Source: JAIBJN01 sp963839745 (GTDB taxonomy: Bacteria > Actinomycetota > Thermoleophilia > Gaiellales > Gaiellaceae). From it: a stretch of 64,000 bases of DNA. Numbering within the stretch: position 1 is the first letter of the stretch; the number at the start of each line of letters is the position of its first letter. This document shows positions 7,701 to 15,141 of the stretch, piece after piece. A program made the translations under genes and the position numbers. The stretch spans positions 310,001 through 374,000 of the forward strand of contig CAWIWC010000010.1 of NCBI GenBank assembly GCA_963839745.1, in the 5' to 3' direction. The notes under the pieces were generated by a model. It saw only the letters and a list, made by a program, of their open reading frames with translations. It searched no databases and was not told where the DNA came from.

Positions 7701-8321
7701 CTAGAGCGGCTCGACGCGGCCGTTGCCGGCGGCTCGCGTCCTGATCTCGCGCTCGCGCTCGACCGCCTCCGCGGCCTGGTTCAGCATCGGCGCGAGCTTG
7801 ATGACCCGCTCCCGCTCGGAGCGCAGCTCGAGCAGGCCCTGCTTGACCTCGGTGCCGAAGTCGATGCGGGCGGCGATCTGGTACGCGACCGAGTCGGCGT
7901 CGAGATCGAGGTCGTCCAGCTCGGCCTCCGCCGCGGCGACGACGCGGGCGTAGGCGGCAAGCACCTCCTCCACCTCGTCCTCCAGGGGCGTGTCCGACTC
8001 GTCGGGCAGCGTCTCGATCTCGGCGGTGCTGAACGTGCGTCCGTCCGTGACCTCGAGGAGCTGGAAGCGCTCGGTTGCCTCGACGACGACGTTGAGACGG
8101 CCGTCGGGGAAGCGGTCGATCACCTCGACGACCTTGCAGCGTGTCCCCACCTCGCGCATCCCCTCGTCGTCCTCGAGCAGGAGGCCGAAGTCGTTGCCGA
8201 AGTCCAGGCACTCGCTGATCAGCTCGCGATAGCGCGGCTCGAAGACGTGCAGGGGCGCCTGCTCGCCCGGAACGAGCACCAGGTTGAGGGGGAAGAGGCC
8301 GATTTCGGTGGGCGAGTCCAC
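7701..8321 (-). CDS. LON-substrate-binding-domain protein
   Basis: Protein of 206 residues. The N-terminal half matches the LON N-terminal (ASCH/PUA-like) substrate-binding domain: a beta strand IGLFPLNLVLVPGE, then PLHVFEPRYRELI, then LVVVEATERFQLLEV-like strands. There is no AAA or protease domain, as in the stand-alone YcaM/BSU-type LON-domain proteins of actinobacteria. The C-terminal ~80 residues are a charged helical tail with a Glu/Arg-rich end. It probably acts as a substrate adaptor or binding factor in the cytoplasm. It is monocistronic and converges with the preceding operon. Confidence 0.8.
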   Translation of the reverse strand: MDSPTEIGLFPLNLVLVPGEQAPLHVFEPRYRELISECLDFGNDFGLLLEDDEGMREVGTRCKVVEVIDRFPDGRLNVVVEATERFQLLEVTDGRTFSTAEIETLPDESDTPLEDEVEEVLAAYARVVAAAEAELDDLDLDADSVAYQIAARIDFGTEVKQGLLELRSERERVIKLAPMLNQAAEAVEREREIRTRAAGNGRVEPL

Positions 8322-8430
8322 TAGATCACCGCACTTCGGTGTTTCGGAGCGGCAGCGTACCTCCCGCCGCGCCGACCGCGCCGTTCAAGCTGCGGGCCGG
8401 TGGGGAGGCGCGAGCAGCGGGCCGAACTGG

Positions 8431-8460
8431 TTGCTGCGCCCGGCCTCTCGGGCGTAGGAT
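8431..8460 (+). promoter_or_regulatory. Promoter TTGCTG-18-TAGGAT for lipoprotein gene
   Basis: TTGCTG at 8431-8436 and TAGGAT at 8455-8460 are separated by 18 bases. The GTG start follows eight bases later, so the transcript should be leaderless. Confidence 0.55.
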
Positions 8461-8468
8461 CGCGACTT

Positions 8469-8960
8469 GTGCCAAGAGTGACAATATTTGCGCTCCTTCT
8501 CGTGTCCCTTGCAGCCTGCGGCGGTGGGGAGAACACGTTCGAGCGCGAGGGCGTGTCGTTCACCTATCCGGAGAACTGGGGCGAGGCGGAGTACGAGGCC
8601 GTCGATCCGGCGGCAGTGTTCGGAACGGCGTTCACTCCGGAGGAGAACAGCCTCACGGGTCTCATCTTCGAGATCTCCCGTGGCGACGTCACCGTGACCG
8701 AGAAGAACGTCGACGACGTTCTGGCCGACGTCGCCGGCGGGCTCGACCCGTCCACCGAGGGCCCGAGTCGGCTGACCGTCGGAGGACTTCCCGCCATCCG
8801 CTTCGTCTCTCATCCACAAGACGGTCTCACGCGGCGAGTCACGTTCGTCTTCGACGGAACGACGATCTACGCACTCAATTGCGCCTTCACGCCAGAGCGT
8901 GCCGAGGAGATGAAGAGGGGCTGCGAGCAAGTGGTGACGTCCTTCGCCGTCGAGGAGTAG
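8469..8960 (+). CDS. Secreted lipoprotein, PsbP-like
   Basis: Starting at GTG 8469 gives 163 residues with a short basic n-region, a hydrophobic core (IFALLLVSL) and the lipobox LAAC, so the cysteine near residue 16 would be lipidated and the protein anchored outside the membrane. An in-frame ATG at 8400 would add an implausible arginine-rich preface and is rejected. After the Gly-rich spacer comes FEREGVSFTYPENW, the entry motif of PsbP-like/DUF1795-type domains. The C-terminal part has two cysteines that may form a disulfide. The precise role is unknown. The promoter lies immediately upstream. Confidence 0.7.
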   Translation: MPRVTIFALLLVSLAACGGGENTFEREGVSFTYPENWGEAEYEAVDPAAVFGTAFTPEENSLTGLIFEISRGDVTVTEKNVDDVLADVAGGLDPSTEGPSRLTVGGLPAIRFVSHPQDGLTRRVTFVFDGTTIYALNCAFTPERAEEMKRGCEQVVTSFAVEE

Positions 8961-9026
8961 TACCGGGCCAAGCCGCCGGTGGAACCAGGCGACGCCTCGA
9001 GGCGGTCCGGTCGAAGTGCCGCAGGT

Positions 9027-9032
9027 TAAGGT
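9027..9032 (+). promoter_or_regulatory. -10 (TAAGGT) for hisC, leaderless
   Basis: TAAGGT ends six bases before the GTG at 9039. The same TAAGGTT stretch precedes the DapA-family gene at 24057, which also starts with GTG. Confidence 0.45.
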
Positions 9033-9038
9033 TTCCGT

Positions 9039-10148
9039 GTGCCCGGCGACCTGTTCAGGCCCGCGATCGCGGATCTCATCCCGTACGAGCCGGGCAAGCC
9101 GGTCGAGGAGGTGCAGCGCGAGCTCGGGCTCGACCGCGTGGTCAAGCTGGCCTCCAACGAGGGGCAGTTCGGGCCGTTCCCGGCCGCGCTCGCGGCGCTG
9201 GAGCGCGGGCTACCGGGCCTGAACCGCTATCCGGACGGGGGCGCGTACCGCCTCGTCATGCGGCTCGCCGAGCGGCACGGCGTCGAGCCGTCCAACGTGG
9301 CCGTGGCTGCAGGCGCCGACGCGATCATCGCCTACCTCTCGCTGGCAGCGCTCGACCCCGGCGACGAGGTCGTCTTCGGCTGGCCGTCCTTTGCGAGCTA
9401 CCCGCTGGCCGCGATCAAGATGGGCGCGACGCCGGTCCGCGTCCCGCTCACCGACCACCACTACGACGTCGAGCGCATGCTGGCCGCGATCACCGGGCGG
9501 ACGAAGATCGTCTACCTCTGCAACCCGAACAACCCGACGGGGACGATGATCGGCCGAGACGACGTCGACGCCTACTTCGCCGCCGTGCCCGACCACGTCC
9601 TCACGGTGCTCGACGAGGCGTACCACGAGTATCTCCAGGAGCCCGATTATCCGGACGGGATCGAGGAGCACTTCAAAGCCGGCCGCCGCGTGCTCGTCCT
9701 GCGCACGTTCTCGAAGATCTACGGCCTCGCGGGGCTCCGCGTCGGCTACGGGATCGGCCAAAAGGAGGTCGTCGACGCGATCAAGAAGGTGCGAAACGCG
9801 TTCGACATCACACAGCAGGCGCAGGACGCGGCCGCAGCCAGCATGGACGACCCGGACGAGCTCGAGCGCCGCCGCCGCGTGACCGGCGAGTCCCGGGCAC
9901 ACCTGGTCGAGCTCTGCGCCGACCTCGGCCTCACGATCGCCTCGCCCCCCGTGGCGAACTTCGTCTATGCAGAGGTCGGCGACGACGCGCGGCCCGTGTT
10001 CGACGCGCTGCTCCGCGAAGGCGTCATCGTCCGCCCGCTGGGGCCGTTCGGCGCGCCGGGCGCGATCCGGATCACGGTCGGCTCGCGCGAGGAGAACGAG
10101 CTCTTCGCTGAGGCGATGCGCCGCGTGGCCGCGCCGGCGAACAGCTAG
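9039..10148 (+). CDS. hisC: Histidinol-phosphate aminotransferase
   Basis: PLP-dependent class I/II aminotransferase of 369 residues, the typical HisC size. It converts imidazole acetol phosphate and glutamate to histidinol phosphate. Visible signatures are KLASNEGQFGP (substrate entry), NRYPDGG, the cofactor-binding NPNNPTGT, DEAYHEY, and the Schiff-base lysine in TFSKIYGLAGLRVGYG. Other his genes are not in the window; the enzyme could also act on phenylalanine or tyrosine precursors. The stop overlaps the meaB GTG start by one base, so hisC, meaB and ilvA appear co-transcribed. Confidence 0.88.
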   Translation: MPGDLFRPAIADLIPYEPGKPVEEVQRELGLDRVVKLASNEGQFGPFPAALAALERGLPGLNRYPDGGAYRLVMRLAERHGVEPSNVAVAAGADAIIAYLSLAALDPGDEVVFGWPSFASYPLAAIKMGATPVRVPLTDHHYDVERMLAAITGRTKIVYLCNPNNPTGTMIGRDDVDAYFAAVPDHVLTVLDEAYHEYLQEPDYPDGIEEHFKAGRRVLVLRTFSKIYGLAGLRVGYGIGQKEVVDAIKKVRNAFDITQQAQDAAAASMDDPDELERRRRVTGESRAHLVELCADLGLTIASPPVANFVYAEVGDDARPVFDALLREGVIVRPLGPFGAPGAIRITVGSREENELFAEAMRRVAAPANS

Positions 10149-11131
10149 TGCCGACGCGCTGGACCCTCGAGACGCTCGCCGACGGCGTTCGCGAAGGAGA
10201 CCGTCGTGCGCTGGCGCGTGCGATCACGCTCGTCGAAAGCTCCGACCCGCTTGCCTACGAGCTCGTGAAGGAGCTCTACCGCGAGACCGGCAACGCGTAC
10301 GCGATCGGCGTCACCGGGCCGCCCGGCGTGGGCAAGTCGAGCCTGATCAGCGCGCTCGTCAGGCGCGTCCGGGGCGACGGCCGCAGCGTCGGCGTCATCT
10401 CCGTCGACCCGTCGAGCCCGTTCACGAAGGGCGCCCTCCTCGGCGACCGCATCCGCCTCGCCGACCACTTCCTCGACCCCGAGGTCTTCATTCGCTCGAT
10501 GGGAACTCGGGGCCACCTCGGCGGCCTGGCCGAGGCGACCCTCCAGGCCGCGCTCCTGCTGGATGCCGCGGGCAAGGAGCTGGTGTTCCTCGAGACGGTC
10601 GGCGCGGGCCAGAGCGAGGTCGAGGTGATCACGATCGCCGACACGGTCCTGCTCGTCCTCATGCCCGGCTCGGGCGACTCGATCCAGGCGCTGAAGGCGG
10701 GGATCATGGAGATCCCCGACGTCATCGCCGTCAACAAGTGCGACCATCCTGCGGCGAAGACGATGGTCAACGAGGTGCGCTCCATCCTCGCCCTGGACAC
10801 CGAGCGTGACTGGAAGCCGCCGATCGTGCTCACCGAGGCCGTGCAGGGCGAGGGCGTCGATGAGCTCTGGGGGAAGATCGAGGAGCATCGCGCCCACCTG
10901 GAAGAGAGCGGCACGCTGGCCGAGCGCCGCGCTCGGAACCTCGCCGGTGAGGTTTTCGCCGTCGCGAGCGCGCGCGCCAAGACGCGTCTCCAGGAGGCCG
11001 TGGCCGAGGACGAGGAACTGCGTCGCCTTCTGGGCGAGGTGCAGCGGCGCGAGCTCGATCCGCTCACCGCGGTGCGCGAGATCATGGAACGGGTATTCAA
11101 GGTGCGGGATGACGGGTCCGACGCTCGCTGA
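10148..11131 (+). CDS. meaB: Methylmalonyl-CoA mutase-associated GTPase MeaB/ArgK
   Basis: G3E-family P-loop GTPase of 327 residues that protects and reloads adenosylcobalamin-dependent mutases. The order is an N-terminal helical region, Walker A GPPGVGKSS (about residues 55-64), SVDPSSPFTKGALLGDR (switch I with the family's Asp-Pro-Ser-Ser), MGTRGHLGGLA, ETVGAGQSE (switch II) and the base-specificity motif NKCD. A C-terminal helical dimerisation arm follows. The GTG start shares one base with the hisC stop, and its end overlaps ilvA by 23 bases. The matching mutase is 46 kb away in this window at 57364, so the partner genes are dispersed. Confidence 0.92.
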   Translation: MPTRWTLETLADGVREGDRRALARAITLVESSDPLAYELVKELYRETGNAYAIGVTGPPGVGKSSLISALVRRVRGDGRSVGVISVDPSSPFTKGALLGDRIRLADHFLDPEVFIRSMGTRGHLGGLAEATLQAALLLDAAGKELVFLETVGAGQSEVEVITIADTVLLVLMPGSGDSIQALKAGIMEIPDVIAVNKCDHPAAKTMVNEVRSILALDTERDWKPPIVLTEAVQGEGVDELWGKIEEHRAHLEESGTLAERRARNLAGEVFAVASARAKTRLQEAVAEDEELRRLLGEVQRRELDPLTAVREIMERVFKVRDDGSDAR

Positions 11132-12296
11132 GATCCAGGACGCGCGCACGCGTCTCCAGGGTGTGGCGCGGGAGACGCCCATGCTCTCCTCGGAGACGCT
11201 CGGCCGTCTCGTGGGGCGCACGGTCTGGCTCAAGGCCGAGAACCTCCAGCGCACCGGCTCCTTCAAGATCCGCGGCGCCTACAACCGGATCGCCAAGCTG
11301 ACCGACGCCGAGCGGGCGGCCGGCGTCGTCACGGCCAGCGCGGGCAACCACGGCCAGGCGGTCGCCTGGGCGGCGCGCGAGAACGGCGTCCGGGCCACCG
11401 TCTTCATGCCCGAGGACGCCCCCACGGCGAAGATCGAGGCGACGAAGAGCTACGGCGCCGAGGTCGTGCTCGCCGGGCGCAACTTCGACGACGCGGGCGC
11501 CGCGGCACAGGAGCGGGTCGAGGCGGGGGAGACGTTCGTCCACGCCTTCGAGGATCCGCTCGTGATCGCGGGCCAGGGGACGCTCGGCCTCGAGCTCGCC
11601 GAGCAGCTCGACCCGGCGGTCGAGACCCTGGTCGTCCCGATCGGGGGCGGCGGCCTCGCCTCGGGCATCGCGCTGGCGCTCGCCGAGCTGCGGCCGGAGC
11701 TGAAGATCGTGGGTGTCCAGCCGGCGAACTGCGCTCCCTTCGCCGGCCACGAGCCGATCGGCAGCACGATCGCCGACGGTATCCACGTCAAGCAGCCCGG
11801 CGAGCTGACGAAGGGCCTCCTCGAGGGCAAGCTCGAAGCCGTGGTCACCGTCACCGACGCGGAGATCGCGGGTGCGATCCTCCTCGTCAGCGAGCGCTGC
11901 AAGCTGACGGTCGAGGGCGCCGGAGCGGCCTCGGTGGCGGCGCTCCTCGCCGGGAAGGTCGACGGAGATGGCCCGGTCTGTGCGCTCCTCTCGGGCGGGA
12001 ACATCGACGCGAGCATGCTGATCGAGGTCCTGCGGCACGGCCTCACGCGGGCCGGCCGCTACCTGGTCGTCCGCACGCGCGTCGACGACCGTCCCGGGAA
12101 CCTCGCCGACCTGCTCGCTCTCGTCGCCGAGGGCCGCGCGAACGTCCTCGGCGTCGACCACCACCGCGAGGGCATGGATCTCCCGGTCACGGGCACGGAG
12201 ATCGAGCTCACCCTCGCCATGCGCGACGAGGAGCACTGCGACGAGCTCTTCGCCCGCCTGAACGCCGAGGGCTATCCGGTCGAGCGGGTGCGCTAG
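11109..12296 (+). CDS. ilvA: Threonine ammonia-lyase (threonine dehydratase)
   Basis: PLP enzyme of 395 residues that deaminates threonine to 2-oxobutyrate, a precursor of isoleucine and, through propionyl-CoA, of methylmalonyl-CoA. The PLP lysine is Lys53 in GSFKIRGAYNR; the phosphate-binding loop is GGGGLASG; SAGNHGQAVA is the conserved Asn-His-Gly region. The last ~75 residues (VRTRVDDRPGNLADLL) form one ACT-like domain, so this is the short single-ACT form rather than the long two-ACT biosynthetic IlvA. The ATG at 11109 lies inside meaB, implying coupled translation. Confidence 0.9.
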   Translation: MTGPTLAEIQDARTRLQGVARETPMLSSETLGRLVGRTVWLKAENLQRTGSFKIRGAYNRIAKLTDAERAAGVVTASAGNHGQAVAWAARENGVRATVFMPEDAPTAKIEATKSYGAEVVLAGRNFDDAGAAAQERVEAGETFVHAFEDPLVIAGQGTLGLELAEQLDPAVETLVVPIGGGGLASGIALALAELRPELKIVGVQPANCAPFAGHEPIGSTIADGIHVKQPGELTKGLLEGKLEAVVTVTDAEIAGAILLVSERCKLTVEGAGAASVAALLAGKVDGDGPVCALLSGGNIDASMLIEVLRHGLTRAGRYLVVRTRVDDRPGNLADLLALVAEGRANVLGVDHHREGMDLPVTGTEIELTLAMRDEEHCDELFARLNAEGYPVERVR

Positions 12297-12418
12297 CGCC
12301 GCGTGGAGACGAGGAGGCGGGTGGCGCCACGCCGCAGCTTGCGCCGCCGCTCTGCCTCGAGAACACGGTCCAGCCTGGCGCGCACGCGCGCAAGCCTTGT
12401 GAGGGGGTGTTGGGCCAT
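12293..12418 (-). CDS. Small basic peptide, 41 aa, downstream of tail-tube gene
   Basis: A 42-codon frame starting at ATG 12418 and ending at a TAG that overlaps the ilvA stop on the other strand. The product is very basic (about 14 arginines) and predicted to be one helix, with the centre LDRVLEAERRRKLRR. It lies 39 bases after the tail-tube gene on the same strand. Small basic proteins next to tube genes occur in contractile injection clusters, but no homology can be claimed from sequence reading alone. Confidence 0.45.
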   Translation of the reverse strand: MAQHPLTRLARVRARLDRVLEAERRRKLRRGATRLLVSTRR

Positions 12419-12457
12419 GCCTTCACGACGGCGTGGCCGGCCGATGTCTTCCGTGCG

Positions 12458-12895
12458 CTAGGTGTCGAGCTCGAGCCGCTCGTGGGCGAGCTCGAGGGTC
12501 TCGATCGCGACCTCGTTCGCCGACGCGTCGAGCTCGGGCGCCTCGAACTTCGCAACCCACGCGTCGCGCAGGAGCCAGCGCAGCACCGGCGTGCGCGAGT
12601 CGTCGAGGAGCGTGATGGCGACGTTCCGGCGCTCGACGGTGCCGTTCACGACCGTCTCCCACCAGTCCCACAGGTCGCGGGAGGTCGTGAGACCGCGGCT
12701 CAGCCGCACGTTGGGATAGCGCACGCGGCCCGGGAGCTTCCGTGAGGAGGAAACGGGGTCCGAGCCCTCGCGGTACTCGATCACCTCCGCCTCGGCGGCG
12801 AGGCCGCTCACGCTCTTGAACGCCGACGAGGCGATCCCGTCGATCTCGACGAGGAAGGAGTAGTTCTTGAACGGATCTCGTCTCGCGCCGGCCAT
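12458..12895 (-). CDS. T4 gp19-like phage tail tube protein
   Basis: Protein of 145 residues, the normal length of the inner tube (gp19/Hcp-like) protein of contractile tails and extracellular contractile injection systems. The family pattern is very clear: DPFKNYSFLVEIDG, F-x-S-V-S-G-L, a VIEYREGSDP turn, RKLPGRVRYPNVRLSRGLT, LWDWW, then LLDDS and the closing NEVAIETLELAHERLEL. Such proteins stack as hexameric rings. No sheath, baseplate, spike, AAA ATPase or terminator gene is present in the window, so it is an orphan. It is co-directional with the unknown 121-residue gene just upstream (3-base gap), so the two are surely one operon. Confidence 0.9.
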   Translation of the reverse strand: MAGARRDPFKNYSFLVEIDGIASSAFKSVSGLAAEAEVIEYREGSDPVSSSRKLPGRVRYPNVRLSRGLTTSRDLWDWWETVVNGTVERRNVAITLLDDSRTPVLRWLLRDAWVAKFEAPELDASANEVAIETLELAHERLELDT

Positions 12896-12898
12896 CGG

Positions 12899-13264
12899 TC
12901 AGTCTCCTCTCACGTAGGCGATCTCGCGGTAGATCTCGAGGTCGTGGGTCATGGCGCCCTTGTACTCCTTCTTCTCGGCGTCGCGGTAGGTGACCCGCGC
13001 GACGACGGTCTTCGCGCCGCGGCGGCTGAACCAGGACGCGGTCGAGTCGAGGAGCGTCCTGATCTCCTTGCTCGGCGCGAGGAACGGGATGTTGGCGAAG
13101 AGCGGCAGCGCGGCGACGTCCTTCGTGCCGCCGAGGCCGACGAGCTTGCGGTTGAAGGTCGTCTTCACGTCGAGCGCGGGTCGGTCGCCGATGTTGGAGA
13201 CGGTGAGATAGAGGAGGCCGTCCTCGAAGACGACGTCCACGATCACCTCGGGCCGGCCGCTCAT
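12899..13264 (-). CDS. Unknown beta-rich protein, 121 aa, partner of tube gene
   Basis: Starts at ATG 13264 and ends three bases before the tail-tube gene. The N-terminal half has the alternating pattern of an immunoglobulin/CARDB-like beta sandwich (VIVDVVFEDGLLYLTVSNIGDRPA split around a turn), then GLGG, LPLFANIPFLAPSKEI, SWFSRRG and a final YREIAYVRGD. There is no signal peptide or membrane segment. The family is not recognised by name. Tight linkage to the tube gene suggests a shared role. Confidence 0.65.
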   Translation of the reverse strand: MSGRPEVIVDVVFEDGLLYLTVSNIGDRPALDVKTTFNRKLVGLGGTKDVAALPLFANIPFLAPSKEIRTLLDSTASWFSRRGAKTVVARVTYRDAEKKEYKGAMTHDLEIYREIAYVRGD

Positions 13265-13274
13265 CGCCGCAAGC

Positions 13275-13943
13275 CTACTCCCCGACCAGCTCGCGCAACC
13301 GCTCGGCGTAGAGCGGCGCGGTCGGCTCGTCCTCGTGGCGGAAGAAGCCGTAGACGTCCGTGCCGTCGGCCAGGAGAGGGCGGACCGTCTCCGCCAGCCC
13401 GGCGAGCGCCGCCTCGTCGTAGGGCGGATCGCGGAAGCGGAGGTACCTGAAGGGCGCCGTGGTGTCGTGCGCGTCCACGCGGGCGACGCCGCGCTCGTCG
13501 AGAAGCGCGCTCACGTCGGGCGTGTCCCACGAGTCGTGGCGGAAGTCGATGGCGACCGGCACGCCGGGCTCGAGCGAGTCGAGGAACAGTCGCAGGAAGC
13601 CGTCGTCGCGCGCCTGCGGCACCTTCACGCGCAGCGGCCCGAGGTGTTCGCCGAGGCGCAGCGCCATGCGGCAGAAGGCGTCGACGCCCTCGACGCGCCC
13701 GAACGAGGTCAGCCGGCGGCTCATCGTCACGGCGAAGCGGAACCCCTCGGGCACCTGGGCCGCCCACCGGTCGAACTGGTCCTCCTCGGGCACGCGGTAG
13801 AACGTGTTGTTGAGCTCCACCGTGTTCACCCGCTCGGCGTAGTGGCGCAGGAACGTGTCCGGCTTGGCGTCGGCCGGATAGAACCCGCCCTTCCACGACG
13901 GGTACGAGAAGCCGGAGGCGCCCGCGTAGAGCCTTCCGCTCAC
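13275..13943 (-). CDS. DUF72 family protein (YecE-like)
   Basis: TIM-barrel-like protein of 222 residues starting at GTG 13943; the longer upstream frame runs through hairpin-rich intergenic DNA and is rejected. Family marks are GASGFSYPSWKGGFYP near the N-terminus, the ERVNTVELNNTFYRVP strand, the FRFAVTMSRRLT lysine/arginine segment, and IDFRHDSW in the middle; YGFFRHEDEPTAPLYAERL closes it in the expected way. The biochemical role of DUF72 is unknown. It lies ten bases upstream of the tail-tube partner gene, so it may head that operon. Confidence 0.85.
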   Translation of the reverse strand: MSGRLYAGASGFSYPSWKGGFYPADAKPDTFLRHYAERVNTVELNNTFYRVPEEDQFDRWAAQVPEGFRFAVTMSRRLTSFGRVEGVDAFCRMALRLGEHLGPLRVKVPQARDDGFLRLFLDSLEPGVPVAIDFRHDSWDTPDVSALLDERGVARVDAHDTTAPFRYLRFRDPPYDEAALAGLAETVRPLLADGTDVYGFFRHEDEPTAPLYAERLRELVGE

Positions 13944-14073
13944 GGGCCGTCCGGCCCGTGAGCGTGTGGAGGGTGTGTGAGGGAACCGGGAGGTTCCTTC
14001 ACTGCATCTAAGAAGGGGGCACGTGGGGGAAACATGGTTTCCCCCACGGGAGTGAGCCGGAGGCGAGCGACGG
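13944..14073. repeat. Cluster of inverted repeats between DUF72 and winged-helix genes
   Basis: Four palindromic units follow each other: CGGGCC/GGCCCG near 13943-13956, GGAACC/GGTTCC near 13982-13996, a 12-base perfect stem at 14022-14048, and AGTGA/TCACT near 14051-14078. Two same-strand genes flank it. The large stem could end the upstream minus-strand transcript, but no T-tract follows on either strand, so a REP-like element is equally possible. Confidence 0.5.
14022..14048. terminator. Perfect 12-bp stem with 3-nt loop, probable terminator or REP
   Basis: CGTGGGGGAAAC (14022-14033) and GTTTCCCCCACG (14037-14048) are perfect complements around ATG. On the minus strand it follows the winged-helix gene, 26 bases after its stop. 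Confidence 0.5.
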
Positions 14074-15130
14074 TCACTCAGGGAGTATGCGCACGTTCTC
14101 GGCGCTGAGGAACGCAGCCAGACGCCGGCCCTCGGCCTCCACGGCGGCCGCATCTTTCTTCGACAAGCGGCGCAGCGGCTTCACGACGACATCGCCGTCC
14201 TCCGGCCGCCAGATGGCGCGAATGAAGCCGCCGACCAGCACCATGCGGAAGAAGCGTGCGTCCCAGGAGCCGAACTGCGGCCGGTGGGCCGGGTCGACGA
14301 TCCGCGAGCGGTCGGCGTGGGAGAGGAAGACGTTGTCGTACTCCGGCAGGAAGCGAACAGGCGCCGGCACGTCGGGAGCGGAGATAGGCGCGTCCGGGAG
14401 GTCGAAGAGCTCGACGCCGTTCTCGTCGCGGAACGTGCGCAGGCCGCCGCGCAGGCGCTCGAGCACCTCGCGGACGCGGGTGAACCCTGACCACATGGCC
14501 ACGTCCTTCGTGCTCGCCGGCCCGAACGCACCCAGGTACCGCAGCACCGCGCGGTCGGGCGCCGGGTCGCCGTCGAGCGGCCGGCCGAGCCAGGTCTCGA
14601 CCGTCGCCAGAGTCGCCCGCCCGCTGCGGCTCCAGAGGCCGCGCGGCGGGACCTGCACGACCGGGAGGAGGTACGCCACCGTGTGCGCCATCGCCTCCGA
14701 GTCGCGGTCCGGCCAGCGCTCCGCGAGCAGCTCCCTGCACCTGTGCGCGCGTGCGCGGCTGCTCCTCGAGGAACATGCGGCCCGCGGCGACGACCTCGTC
14801 CGGGTCGGCGTCGCCGAGCCGCCGCCCGAACGGGCTGGCCGTCCAGTGGATCCGCTCGGTCACCGCCTGGATCGCCGGGCGGATCGCGAGGCAGTCGCGG
14901 GCGGTGACGAGGTGGATCGTCCCGCGCATGAGCGTGAGCCGCACCGCCTTGCGGCCCTCGATCAGGGCCTCCAGCTCCTCCGGCCGGAACCCGTCGATCC
15001 GCGTCCACAGCCCGACGTACGGGTCCTTCGGCTCCTGTGCCTGCATCCCGACCAGGTGCTCGATCACCTCGGCGGCCGGGCGTTCCACCCGCCGGAGCAG
15101 CAGCTGCCGCTCCAGCAGGGTTCGGTTCAG
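14074..15130 (-). pseudogene. Winged-helix DNA-binding-domain (AlkZ-like) protein, frameshifted
   Basis: Two overlapping frames together give one ~350-residue protein of the winged helix DNA-binding domain family (AlkZ/YcaQ-like, linked to glycosylase activity). The N-terminal part has LVGMQAQEPKDPYVGLWTR and RGTIHLVTARD; the C-terminal part has YLGAFGPAST, LPEYDNVFLSHADR and VLVGGFIRAIW. They lie in different frames; removing one C from the CCC run at 14733-14735 rejoins them through QELLAERWPDRDSEAMAHTV. This is one base too many, either a real mutation or a sequence error. No good start codon exists in the N-terminal frame; CTG at 15130 is the nearest, so a second lesion is possible. It sits just downstream of the acyl-CoA dehydrogenase. 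Confidence 0.7.
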
Positions 15131-15141
15131 CTCCCGGGTGC

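Noticed and set aside
12458..12895. A prophage remnant
   Set aside because: Only one tail gene type is present. There is no integrase, terminase, capsid, lysis gene or attachment site, and the flanking genes are ordinary chromosomal ones.
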